Part shown: piece by piece, positions 25,347 through 33,592 of the stretch
Numbering within the stretch: position 1 is the first letter of the stretch
Layout: every line of letters starts with the position of its first letter
Assembly (NCBI GenBank): GCA_913009575.1
Contig: CAJVWH010000006.1
Coordinates: 1 to 33,592, forward strand
DNA: 33,592 nt
From: an uncultured bacterium
GTDB taxonomy: Bacteria; Patescibacteriota; Minisyncoccia; UBA9983
Reading direction: 5' to 3'
Position numbers and translations under genes: made by a program
The notes under the pieces: generated by a model
What the model was told of the DNA's origin: nothing
Database searches by the model: none
Seen by the model: the letters and a program-made list of their open reading frames with translations, nothing else

Positions 25347-25823
25347 ATGAAAATGAGCCTACTCATTTTAGACATGATTACTTTTGAGTGGTTGACTGAT
25401 TTCATTTTCGTAATACTACTTTTCGTTTTCGGTACCGTGTTCCTGTTAATTGCCGGAGAGAAAAGGAAGAGAAAAATCCTTTGGGTTGTGACAACTTTTA
25501 TGGGTCTTTTTCTAATAGCGGCCTCCATGGCAATTATCGTGGTGGGCGTGAAAAATTCCTATAGCCGATTATCCACGGGAAGAGAGTACGTAATCAGAGC
25601 GGTAATTCCCGGGTTGGTAACCACAATAGTTGTTGCGGAGCGGGCCAATAAAGTGTTGGCGATGAAAATGGATAAAAAGTTGTTGCCACTGGGCCTTAAG
25701 GTAGGCGATGTTGTCATCCGCACAAATCTGGGAATGAAAAGATTGAGTTTGAAAAAAGGGCGAAGGTTTCCAAAACGGATTCCCCTGTGGAATCCGCGGA
25801 AACAAAGAAAATTTAATTTTTAA
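25347..25823 (+). CDS. Hypothetical protein with two TM segments and basic C-terminus
   Basis: AAAAAGGAGGT Shine-Dalgarno upstream of ATG; two hydrophobic helices; followed by a terminator. Confidence 0.65.
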   Translation: MKMSLLILDMITFEWLTDFIFVILLFVFGTVFLLIAGEKRKRKILWVVTTFMGLFLIAASMAIIVVGVKNSYSRLSTGREYVIRAVIPGLVTTIVVAERANKVLAMKMDKKLLPLGLKVGDVVIRTNLGMKRLSLKKGRRFPKRIPLWNPRKQRKFNF

Positions 25824-25828
25824 TTTTC

Positions 25829-25863
25829 AGAGGTTTGGTTGTTAGCCAAACCTCTCCTTTTTA
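25829..25863 (+). terminator. Rho-independent terminator
   Basis: AGAGGTTTGG-TTGTTAG-CCAAACCTCT followed by CCTTTTTA. Confidence 0.8.
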
Positions 25864-25920
25864 TTGTTATTTACTTGACATATTTACACGCATTTTGTTA
25901 TACTGTAAAAGTTGAAATAA

Positions 25921-26136
25921 ATGGCAGACAGGTCTGAAAAAACAGCTATAGGAATGGTCACAGAGGCATTACCCAATGTTACTTTTCGTATTAGATTTGA
26001 AAACGGGAAGGAAATTCTCGGGTATTTGGGGGGTAGGATGAGAAAATACAGAATTAGGGTATTGGTGGGGGATAAAGTGAAAGTTGAAATGAGTCCATAT
26101 GGAGAGACAAGAGGCAGGATTGTTAAAAGATTATAA
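25921..26136 (+). CDS. infA: Translation initiation factor IF-1
   Basis: [50 protein letters not shown]. Confidence 0.95.
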   Translation: MADRSEKTAIGMVTEALPNVTFRIRFENGKEILGYLGGRMRKYRIRVLVGDKVKVEMSPYGETRGRIVKRL

Positions 26137-26214
26137 AATACAAATAACGGATTGATATTAACACACCAATATGCGAATTCGCAGATATTTTAAAATTAAT
26201 AGTTAGTATTATTT

Positions 26215-26331
26215 ATGAAAGTTAGGGCTTCGGTCAAAAAAATTTGTAAAGATTGTAAAATGGTCAGGAGAAAAGGCCGGCTTTATGTTATTTGTAAAAA
26301 AAACCCGAAACATAAACAGCATCAAGGATAA
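26215..26331 (+). CDS. rpmJ: 50S ribosomal protein bL36 (not in ORF track)
   Basis: Translated directly: [38 protein letters not shown]; stop overlaps the rpsM ATG (TAATG). Confidence 0.97.
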   Translation: MKVRASVKKICKDCKMVRRKGRLYVICKKNPKHKQHQG

Positions 26332-26714
26332 TGAGAATAATAGGAGCAAACATACCGGATAATAAGAGATTAGAAGTGGCACTCACTTATATTTTTGGAA
26401 TTGGCAAGACCAAGGCGCGGGATATTTTACATAAAGCGAAAATACCTCTCTCAAAAAAAGCGTCCGAACTTTCCACTGATGAAACAAGCGCGATGAGGAA
26501 GTTGGTTGAGAAAAATAGAATTGAAGGTGATTTGCGGCGCGAAATAGCATCAAACATCAAAAGGTTGAAAGAAATAAAATGCTATAGGGGAACCAGACAT
26601 ATTAAGCGTTTGCCGGTAAGAGGACAGAGAACTTCCACTAATTCCCGCACGGTGCGTCCATACAGGGGTCGTTTGACGATGGGAAGCGGAAAAAGAAAGA
26701 TGGATAAAAAATAA
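26331..26714 (+). CDS. rpsM: 30S ribosomal protein uS13
   Basis: [29 protein letters not shown]...RHIKRLPVRGQRTSTNSRTVR. Confidence 0.97.
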   Translation: MRIIGANIPDNKRLEVALTYIFGIGKTKARDILHKAKIPLSKKASELSTDETSAMRKLVEKNRIEGDLRREIASNIKRLKEIKCYRGTRHIKRLPVRGQRTSTNSRTVRPYRGRLTMGSGKRKMDKK

Positions 26715-26728
26715 GATATAAAAAAGTC

Positions 26729-27160
26729 ATGGGAAAAAAACGCATCATAAAAAAATCAAGCGAAAGGGGCGCGTCCAGAGTAAGACAGGGTATCGGCAGG
26801 TTGCCCAAAAGGAAACTTTCCACGGGAATTTTACATATTCAATCCACTTACAATAATGCCCTTTTAACCTTAACCGATAAAGAGGGCAACGCCGTTATGC
26901 AGTTATCAAGCGGAGCAATGGGTTTTAAGGGGGCCAAGAAAGGAACCCCGTTCGCTTCTTCAAAGGTCGCTGGTATTCTTGCGGATAAGGCAAAAATGAT
27001 AGGCGTAAAAGATGTAGATGTGATTGTAAAAGGAGTGGGTGCCGGCAGGGAATCTGCTATTCGTACTTTTGCCAACAAGGGAATCGGAATAAATTTAATC
27101 CGCGACATTACACCAATTCCACATAACGGCCCAAGACCACCAAAGCCAAGGCGCGTGTGA
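26729..27160 (+). CDS. rpsK: 30S ribosomal protein uS11
   Basis: GILHIQSTYNNALLTLTDKEGNAV...DITPIPHNGPRPPKPRRV. Confidence 0.97.
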   Translation: MGKKRIIKKSSERGASRVRQGIGRLPKRKLSTGILHIQSTYNNALLTLTDKEGNAVMQLSSGAMGFKGAKKGTPFASSKVAGILADKAKMIGVKDVDVIVKGVGAGRESAIRTFANKGIGINLIRDITPIPHNGPRPPKPRRV

Positions 27161-27165
27161 TTATG

Positions 27166-27216
27166 CCGATATGCAAATGTAATGCCAATACTGCAAATTG
27201 CGAATTTGCAAATCGG
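27166..27216. repeat. Inverted repeat upstream of rpsD
   Basis: CCGATATGCAAAT (27166-27178) / ATTTGCAAATCGG (27204-27216), one mismatch, with inner GCAAATTGCGAATTTGC. Confidence 0.75.
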
Positions 27217-27239
27217 TATAAAATTCATTAATTTGAATC

Positions 27240-27878
27240 ATGATAGACGATAAATGTAAAAAATGTAGAAGGGCGGCACAGAAATTGTTTTTAAAATCCG
27301 GAAAATGTTATACCGCCAAATGTCCGCTTACCAGGAAACCATATATTCCGGGTATTTTTGGCAAAACGAGAGGGAAACATTCCAAGCGGGGGGTATCGGA
27401 ATACGGTTCACAATTGCGTGAGAAGCAGAAAATAAGATTTACTTATGGTTTGCGTGAGAAGCAATTTTCCAATTATGTAAAAGAGGCGAAGAAAAAATCC
27501 GAGATAGATGTTTCTGCAGCTCTTTTTAATATTCTTGAATCCCGTCTTGATAATGTTGTTTTCCGTCTCGGACTTGCGGAATCCAGATCAAGGGCGAGAC
27601 AGATTGTTTCCCATGGACACATAATGGTTAACACTCGAAAAGTGAATATACCTTCTTATAGAGTAAAACTCGGGGATAAAATTTATATCAGGCCGCAATC
27701 TCTTTCAAAGGGAATTTTTAAAGATTTGGAAATAAGGTTAAAAAAATATGATTCATCTTCTTGGTTAAAACTGGATAAGGATTTAACTTCCGGCAATGTC
27801 GCCGGTAAACCGGCTATCGGAGATGAAATGGGAATGGAAGACAGTTTAAACGTCATAATGGAATTTTATTCAAGATAG
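27240..27878 (+). CDS. rpsD: 30S ribosomal protein uS4
   Basis: Cys-containing N-terminus (CKKCRRA...CYTAKCP); ESRLDNVVFRLGLAESRSRARQIVSHGHIMVN. Confidence 0.97.
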   Translation: MIDDKCKKCRRAAQKLFLKSGKCYTAKCPLTRKPYIPGIFGKTRGKHSKRGVSEYGSQLREKQKIRFTYGLREKQFSNYVKEAKKKSEIDVSAALFNILESRLDNVVFRLGLAESRSRARQIVSHGHIMVNTRKVNIPSYRVKLGDKIYIRPQSLSKGIFKDLEIRLKKYDSSSWLKLDKDLTSGNVAGKPAIGDEMGMEDSLNVIMEFYSR

Positions 27879-27939
27879 ATTTATTCGCAATGGTCATTTT
27901 GTGCCAAGTGCGTATGTCGCGAATGGCAAAAGGATTTTT

Positions 27940-27973
27940 AAAAATGTTTTGTTTAACGATTACAAACATTTTT
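27940..27973. promoter_or_regulatory. Stem-loop upstream of rpoA
   Basis: AAAAATGTTT (27940-27949) / AAACATTTTT (27964-27973), perfect 10-bp arms. Confidence 0.65.
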
Positions 27974-28016
27974 TATCCTTTAATTTTATAAATTATCAGT
28001 AATTTTAAACAAAAAT

Positions 28017-28997
28017 ATGGATTATGACATTTCATTGCCGTTGAAACCGAAAGTTGTCTATGAAGAGGATAATAAGGGTGTGTACGAGATTGACGGACTT
28101 TACGCCGGTTATGGGCATACTTTAGGCAATTCATTAAGAAGGATTATTTTATCTTCATTGCCAGGTTCGGCTGTGACCAAAGTGAAGATAGAAGGTGCCT
28201 TGCATGAGTTTTCCACGATTTCAGGAGTAAAAGAGGATGTGATAAATATACTTCTAAATCTCAAAAAACTGAGGTTTAAGATGCATACTGACGAGTCACA
28301 AACAGCAACAATTTCTGTTAAGGGAATAAAAAATATAACCGCCAAAGACATCAATCTTCCGTCACAATTGGATATTTTGAATAAAGATCAGCATATTGCT
28401 TCTTTGACAAACAAGGACGCTAAATTAGAGATGGAATTTTCCGTGGAAAAAGGATTGGGGTATGTTTCCAGAGAGGGCTTGCATAAAGATAAACTTGATG
28501 TCGGAGTAATAATATTGGATGCTGTTTTTACGCCAATAAGAAGGGTGAATTATGAAGTGGAAAATATGCGTGTAGGCGAACGCACTGATTATAACAGGCT
28601 TCGTTTCACTATAGAAACAGATGGAATTATTTCTCCCAAAGATGCTCTTGAAAAATCCATAGAGATTATGATAGAACATTTGAAAGCAATCGTTGGTTTT
28701 AAAGAAAAGGAGAATCTTGAAGAATTTAAGGATGGCGAGGAAACTGAAGGAGAGGAGGCTCCGGAACCAGAGGATAAAGAAGAAAAGGTTGAGGATAAAG
28801 AAATATTAAAGACAAGAATTGAAGATCTGCATCTCTCTTTCAGGGTGTTAAACGCACTTTCGGCGGTTGGCATTAGAACCGTTGGCGGGCTTGTCAGAAA
28901 AAAAGAAGAAGACCTTTTAGCATTAGAAGGAGTTGGAAAGAAGGCAATTCAGGAAATCAGAAGAGCATTGGGTAACTATGGATTGATATTGAAATAA
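28017..28997 (+). CDS. rpoA: DNA-directed RNA polymerase subunit alpha
   Basis: GLYAGYGHTLGNSLRRIILSSLPGSAVTKVKIEGALHEFSTISGVKEDV; C-terminal LHLSFRVLNALSAVGIRTVGGLVRKKEEDLLALEGVGKKAIQEI. Confidence 0.97.
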   Translation: MDYDISLPLKPKVVYEEDNKGVYEIDGLYAGYGHTLGNSLRRIILSSLPGSAVTKVKIEGALHEFSTISGVKEDVINILLNLKKLRFKMHTDESQTATISVKGIKNITAKDINLPSQLDILNKDQHIASLTNKDAKLEMEFSVEKGLGYVSREGLHKDKLDVGVIILDAVFTPIRRVNYEVENMRVGERTDYNRLRFTIETDGIISPKDALEKSIEIMIEHLKAIVGFKEKENLEEFKDGEETEGEEAPEPEDKEEKVEDKEILKTRIEDLHLSFRVLNALSAVGIRTVGGLVRKKEEDLLALEGVGKKAIQEIRRALGNYGLILK

Positions 28998-29081
28998 ATC
29001 GTTGGAAATCAAGCGTTTTGATGGACTAACGGCAATAAATAAGATATAGTTATTTTATTATTGAGATTTAATTTGATTTAC

Positions 29082-29104
29082 GAAAATGTTTAAGAAACAT
29101 TTTC
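29082..29104. promoter_or_regulatory. Stem-loop upstream of rplQ
   Basis: GAAAATGTTT-AAG-AAACATTTTC, perfect 10-bp arms, then TGTTTTT. Confidence 0.7.
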
Positions 29105-29117
29105 TGTTTTTAACAGG

Positions 29118-29465
29118 ATGAATCATAAAACGAAAGGAAGAAAATTGGGGAGAAAAATAAATGCGAGACGAGCCTTACTTAGGTCGTTGGCTGTTAATCT
29201 TGTCAGGGACGAAAAAATCAAAACAACAGAGGCAAAGGCCAAAGAATTACGCCCGTATATTGAAAAAATCGTCACAAAGGGGATAAGAAGCGATTTGAGC
29301 GCCAGAAAGATGGTTGTCGCAAAAATAGGCGCGCCGGCTGCTAAAAAAGTTTTTGAAAAAATCGCTCCCAAATATAAGGAAAGGAAAGGAGGATACACAA
29401 GAATTATCAAAATGCCGTTGAGGCGCGGAGATGCCGCCAAAATGGCAATAATAGAATTCGTATGA
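29118..29465 (+). CDS. rplQ: 50S ribosomal protein bL17
   Basis: MNHKTKGRKLGRKINARRALLRSLAVNLVRDEKIKTTEAKAKELRPYIEKIVT. Confidence 0.97.
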   Translation: MNHKTKGRKLGRKINARRALLRSLAVNLVRDEKIKTTEAKAKELRPYIEKIVTKGIRSDLSARKMVVAKIGAPAAKKVFEKIAPKYKERKGGYTRIIKMPLRRGDAAKMAIIEFV

Positions 29466-29806
29466 TTGAACAAATTTTAGATGTGAAAAATAAATCGTTG
29501 GGGAGGGCTGCTTCAGAGGCCGCAGCCGTTTTGCGTGGAAAAAACAGGCCGGATTTCGCTCCGAATCGGATTCCCGATATTAGATTAATTATAGAAAATA
29601 TTGATAAAATAAAAATTACCGGCGACAAATTGAAACAAAAAAAATATATTAGGCATTCAACATATCCAGGCTCTTTAAGAGTTGATAAACTTGAGGACAT
29701 TATTAAGGGCAAGGGGATTAAATATGTTTTTGAAAAAGCGGTAAGTGGAATGCTTCCCAAAAATAAATTAAAGAAAGAGGCCATAAAAAGATTAATTATT
29801 AAATGA
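29462..29806 (+). CDS. rplM: 50S ribosomal protein uL13 (short)
   Basis: LDVKNKSLGRAASEAAAVLRGKNRPDFAPNRIPD...YRHSTYPGSLR-like KYIRHSTYPGSLR...AVSGMLPKNKL. Confidence 0.95.
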   Translation: MIEQILDVKNKSLGRAASEAAAVLRGKNRPDFAPNRIPDIRLIIENIDKIKITGDKLKQKKYIRHSTYPGSLRVDKLEDIIKGKGIKYVFEKAVSGMLPKNKLKKEAIKRLIIK

Positions 29807-30267
29807 TTAAAAACATGGTTGAAAAAAAAGAGAAAAAAAAGAAGACAAAAATAAAGCCCCAAAAGAAAACGCAGGACTCCAAATATATTGAATCTGTGGG
29901 AAGGAGAAAAACTTCTTCCGCCAGAGTGAGGCTATTTAATAAGGGTGATGCCGAAATCATCGTTAATGGAAAAAAAATGGAGGAATATTTTCCAACGGTG
30001 GAATTGCGCAAGGTTATTGAAGAACCGTTAAAAAAAATGAAATCTTTGGATAAATTCATGATAACCGTAAAAATTTCTGGAGGGGGAATTCATTCGCAGG
30101 CCGAGGCATTGAGGCATGGCATCGCGAGGGCACTTACCCAATTTAACACTGATTTCAGAAAACGCCTTAAAAAGGCCGGAATGTTGACCAGAGATCCACG
30201 AATGAAAGAACGCAGGAAATTTGGTTTAAAAAAAGCAAGAAAATCTCCACAGTGGTCCAAGAGATAA
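29803..30267 (+). CDS. rpsI: 30S ribosomal protein uS9
   Basis: YIESVGRRKTSSARVRLF...GGGIHSQAEALRHGIARAL...ERRKFGLKKARKSPQWSKR. Confidence 0.97.
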   Translation: MIKNMVEKKEKKKKTKIKPQKKTQDSKYIESVGRRKTSSARVRLFNKGDAEIIVNGKKMEEYFPTVELRKVIEEPLKKMKSLDKFMITVKISGGGIHSQAEALRHGIARALTQFNTDFRKRLKKAGMLTRDPRMKERRKFGLKKARKSPQWSKR

Positions 30268-30309
30268 TACCCTTGTATTTGTTTGGAAAATTTATTATTA
30301 TAATTATCA

Positions 30310-30891
30310 ATGGTAAGGGGAAAAAACACTCAGATGACCTCCGGCAATGAAGAAGACGGCGGAGAAAATGACATTGAATTGGAATATGAGAATTCTTCTG
30401 TAGCTTTGAAGTTGAAAAAGTTACGTGATAAATTGAATGAATGCCAAAAGCAAAAGGATGAATATCTGGCAGGATGGCAGAGAACAAAGGCGGATTTTAT
30501 AAACGCCAGAAAAGATAACGAAAAAAAGAGGAAAGAGTTTGAAAAAATGGCGGATGCTTCTTTGTTCGGTGACCTTTTATTAATCGCTGATGGTTTTGAA
30601 ATGGCTTTCAAGGATGATGCTTGGCAAAAACTTGACAAGACATGGCAAGATGGTATAAAATACTTATATAATCAATTTATAAATGTTTTTAAAGAACATA
30701 ATCTTGAGCCAATAAAGGCGCTTGGAAAGAAATTTAATCCTGAAGAGCACAATGCTGTTGGCGAGGTTGAAGTAGTGGATGAGAAAAAAGATGGAATAGT
30801 GGTTGAAGAGCTTAGAAAGGGATATAAATTATATGACAAGGTTTTGAGACCGGCTCAAGTTAAGGTCGGAAGATTACAAATAACAAATTAA
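30310..30891 (+). CDS. grpE: Nucleotide exchange factor GrpE
   Basis: EYLAGWQRTKADFINARKDNEKKRKEF...EHNAVGEVEVVDEKKDGIVVEELRKGYKLYDKVLRPAQVKVG; directly upstream of dnaK. Confidence 0.93.
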   Translation: MVRGKNTQMTSGNEEDGGENDIELEYENSSVALKLKKLRDKLNECQKQKDEYLAGWQRTKADFINARKDNEKKRKEFEKMADASLFGDLLLIADGFEMAFKDDAWQKLDKTWQDGIKYLYNQFINVFKEHNLEPIKALGKKFNPEEHNAVGEVEVVDEKKDGIVVEELRKGYKLYDKVLRPAQVKVGRLQITN

Positions 30892-30936
30892 TGCGAACGT
30901 GCATACATTTGTAAAAAATTAATAATTGATATTATT

Positions 30937-32856
30937 ATGAAAATTTTAGGAATAGATCTAGGTACAACTAATTCTGCGATGGCAGTCATGGAGGGAGGTG
31001 AACCGAAAATTCTTGAAAATGAGGAAGGTAACCGCACGACTCCTTCCATTGTCGCTATTTCCAAGGCCGGCGATCGGCTTGTTGGTTTATTGGCAAAGAG
31101 ACAATCAATCACAAATCCGGAGAATACCATTTTTTCGGTTAAGCGCCTTATTGGAAGGAAATTTTCCGATAATGAAGTAAAGAAAGACAAAGAGATGATG
31201 CCGTATAAAATTGAAGAGTCTAAAGAGGGCGGTGTTGTGGTTAAAATGAACGGTAAAACTTACAGACCTGAAGAAATTTCTGCTATGATTCTTCAAAAAC
31301 TCAAACATGATGCAGAAGCGCATTTGGGAGAAAAAATAGAAGAGGCGATTATTACAGTACCGGCTTATTTTGACGATTCCCAAAGAAAAGCCACCAAGGA
31401 TGCGGGGGAGATTGCCGGATTAAAAGTGAGGAGAATCATCAACGAACCTACTGCGGCGGCCTTGGCTTACGGATTTAATAAGAAAAAAGACGAGAAAATT
31501 GTCGTTTATGATTTTGGAGGAGGTACTTTGGACGTATCGGTTTTGGAAGTTGGAGATGATGTGATTGAGGTAAAATCTACCGGTGGAGATACTCATTTGG
31601 GTGGAGATGATATTGATCAAAAAATAATCAATTGGATTATTCAAGAGTTTAAAAAAGAAAGCGGCATTGATGTATCCAATGATTTCTTAGCTCTTCAACG
31701 GTTAAAAGAAACAGCGGAAAAAGCCAAGCATGAACTTTCCAGTACAACGGAAACGGAAATCAACATTCCATTTATCACTTCCGATGCCTCCGGCCCCAAA
31801 CATCTTTTGCTCAAATTAACCAGAGCCAAGCTTGAAGAGTTGGTTGATGAATTTATTAAGAAATCAATTGAAATAAATAAAAAAGTGGTTGACGCTTCCG
31901 GTTTTAAAGTCAACGATATTGACGAGGTGATTTTAGTCGGAGGACAAACAAGAATGCCCGCCATTCAGAACGCGGTGAGGGAATTTTTTGGCAAGGAGCC
32001 GAATAAATCAATTAATCCCGATGAGGTTGTTGCACTTGGGGCGGCTGTACAGGCGGGAATCATGCAGGGAGATGTTAAAGATATTCTTCTTCTGGATGTC
32101 ATTCCGCTCTCTTTCGGTATTGAAACTTTTGGCGGTGTTTGCACGAAATTGATTGAAAAAAATACAACTATTCCCGCCAGCAAGAGCCAAGTTTTTTCAA
32201 CAGCCGCGGATAATCAAACATCCGTGGAAATTCACGTTTTGCAGGGTGAACGCGAGATGGCCGCTGACAATAAAACTCTTGGAAAATTTATTCTTGATGG
32301 CATTCCGCCAGCCCCAAGGGGTATGCCGCAAATAGAGGTGTCATTTGACATTGATGCCAATGGAATTTTGAATGTAAAGGCGAAAGATAAGGCGACTGGA
32401 AAAGAACAGTCAATCCGCATTGAGGCATCTTCCGGTTTGTCAAAAGAAGATATTGAAAAGATGAAGAAAGATGCCGAGGCGCACGCGGAAGAGGACAAAA
32501 AGAAAAGAGAATTGGCGGACGCGCGCAATGTGGCTGATACTCTTGTTTACACTGCCGAGAAATCATTGCGGGAGGCCGGAGACAAAGTTCCTAATGAGAC
32601 CAAAAAACAAATTGAGGAGAAGATTGAGGCGCTTAAAAAAGTGAAAGACGACGAAGATGTTTCGTCAATTAAAAGTGCCACCGAAGAATTGTCAAAATCA
32701 ATCCAGCAAATTGGCGAATTGCTTTACAAACAGGCACAATCCGAATCTGGGCAAGTCTCGCCCGATGGCGGACAAAAACAGAGCGAACAGCAGTCCGGGG
32801 AGAATAAAGACGGGAATAACGCCCGCGACGCGGATTTTGAGGAGAAAAATGAATAA
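30937..32856 (+). CDS. dnaK: Chaperone DnaK (Hsp70)
   Basis: [90 protein letters not shown]. Confidence 0.98.
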   Translation: MKILGIDLGTTNSAMAVMEGGEPKILENEEGNRTTPSIVAISKAGDRLVGLLAKRQSITNPENTIFSVKRLIGRKFSDNEVKKDKEMMPYKIEESKEGGVVVKMNGKTYRPEEISAMILQKLKHDAEAHLGEKIEEAIITVPAYFDDSQRKATKDAGEIAGLKVRRIINEPTAAALAYGFNKKKDEKIVVYDFGGGTLDVSVLEVGDDVIEVKSTGGDTHLGGDDIDQKIINWIIQEFKKESGIDVSNDFLALQRLKETAEKAKHELSSTTETEINIPFITSDASGPKHLLLKLTRAKLEELVDEFIKKSIEINKKVVDASGFKVNDIDEVILVGGQTRMPAIQNAVREFFGKEPNKSINPDEVVALGAAVQAGIMQGDVKDILLLDVIPLSFGIETFGGVCTKLIEKNTTIPASKSQVFSTAADNQTSVEIHVLQGEREMAADNKTLGKFILDGIPPAPRGMPQIEVSFDIDANGILNVKAKDKATGKEQSIRIEASSGLSKEDIEKMKKDAEAHAEEDKKKRELADARNVADTLVYTAEKSLREAGDKVPNETKKQIEEKIEALKKVKDDEDVSSIKSATEELSKSIQQIGELLYKQAQSESGQVSPDGGQKQSEQQSGENKDGNNARDADFEEKNE

Positions 32857-33403
32857 AAATTACTTAGTTTTTGTTGTTTTTATTCTTTTTATTCTTTTGG
32901 CACAAGTGGCTTATGCCGACTACCCTTCATTGCAGAATAATGATTGCACTCTCATAAATGAATTCGCTGGCGATGACGGCAAAGAATATCTGATAAACAG
33001 CAATAGTGTTTGCTCGCCGTATAATGCAGTGGGTACTACTACACCAATTAAAGTTCAGATTTTTAGCAAATGTGTTAACGGCGATGTTTATAATCCTCGT
33101 TTTGATGTTTTTACCTACAATGGAGTAAGAGGGACCGAAATCGGAGGTTCAGATTTATATCAAGAGGGAGAAAATTTTCCTTTGTTTGTCTGCGACAATC
33201 TTGACAGAAACTTAGACGGCTTAATAAAAATACCAATGGGAACAAACAGGTCTTTTTTTGTCGTTATTTCCAACGCGACCAGTTCCGCTTCCGTGGTGGA
33301 TCTTTTTGAGAAAGGAACAGGAAATCTAAATTATGCCCTAGCACATTTTGACGTGAAAAGCAGACAGCCCCACTCAACCTTACACAATAAGGTCATCCCC
33401 TAA
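32849..33403 (+). CDS. Hypothetical secreted protein (start corrected to 32849)
   Basis: [27 protein letters not shown] signal peptide; the upstream part of the track ORF lies inside dnaK. Confidence 0.65.
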   Translation: MNKNYLVFVVFILFILLAQVAYADYPSLQNNDCTLINEFAGDDGKEYLINSNSVCSPYNAVGTTTPIKVQIFSKCVNGDVYNPRFDVFTYNGVRGTEIGGSDLYQEGENFPLFVCDNLDRNLDGLIKIPMGTNRSFFVVISNATSSASVVDLFEKGTGNLNYALAHFDVKSRQPHSTLHNKVIP

Positions 33404-33475
33404 CTGGAAGTCTATTTGACGGCACAAAAGTTGAGGGCAGCGATACTGTGCGGGTTATTCATAAACATAAACACC

Positions 33476-33592
33476 ATGAACATGAATAGTAAAAAAACAA
33501 TAACAATTATTCTTGTTATTATTCTCATTGCTATTCTATTAGCCGCTGGTTGGTATTGTTTTATTAGGCAAAAAAAACAAACAGAAAATTCA
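33476..33592 (+). CDS. Partial membrane protein, truncated at window end
   Basis: MNMNSKKTITIILVIILIAILLAAGWYCFIRQKKQTENS..., open to the last base. Confidence 0.55.
   Translation, partial: MNMNSKKTITIILVIILIAILLAAGWYCFIRQKKQTENS

Noticed and set aside
28720-28800. Acidic low-complexity linker in RpoA
   Set aside because: It lies between the alpha NTD and CTD, where linkers are normally variable.
1-33592. CRISPR array, tRNA or rRNA genes
   Set aside because: No regularly spaced repeats with spacers and no recognisable tRNA or rRNA sequence were seen by eye; tRNAscan and Rfam would be decisive.
1-33592. Alternative genetic code (UGA recoding as in some CPR lineages)
   Set aside because: TGA serves as a plausible terminal stop of rpsK and leuS, and conserved proteins show no internal TGA.

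Overview
The window reads as chromosomal sequence from a low-GC bacterium of the Candidate Phyla Radiation (Patescibacteria/Parcubacteria-like). This assignment is inferred from gene content, minimal proteins and gene order, not from a search. Genes I recognise: rubrerythrin, a divergent priA, a PEGA-domain protein, murA, mreB, nfo, ychF, leuS, a sigma-region-4/HARE-like HTH fusion, mltG, mnmA, a short alaS, an FtsA/PilM-like ATPase, the block infA-rpmJ-rpsM-rpsK-rpsD-rpoA-rplQ-rplM-rpsI, and grpE-dnaK. A radical SAM/SPASM gene lies at the left edge, followed by an AT-rich accessory segment with complex inverted repeats. Main observations: (1) in-frame palindromic insertions inside ychF, leuS and mnmA; four of them share TTGG...CCAA-type ends, and three share CACTTGG starts and the same reading frame, resembling a mobile palindromic element in coding genes. 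(2) An unannotated 43-aa ORF at 20738-20869 (-) with a strong Shine-Dalgarno sequence, a KPYxKPxL leader-like N-terminus and a terminal CxxCxxCxxC motif, upstream of a P-loop kinase-like gene; it resembles a RiPP precursor or a small metal-binding peptide. (3) An unannotated lysine-rich 46-aa ORF at 17640-17780 (-) built almost entirely of consecutive hairpins. (4) A PriA homologue that appears to have lost its helicase motifs. (5) Structured intergenic DNA at 1850-2190. No tRNA, rRNA or CRISPR array was recognised.
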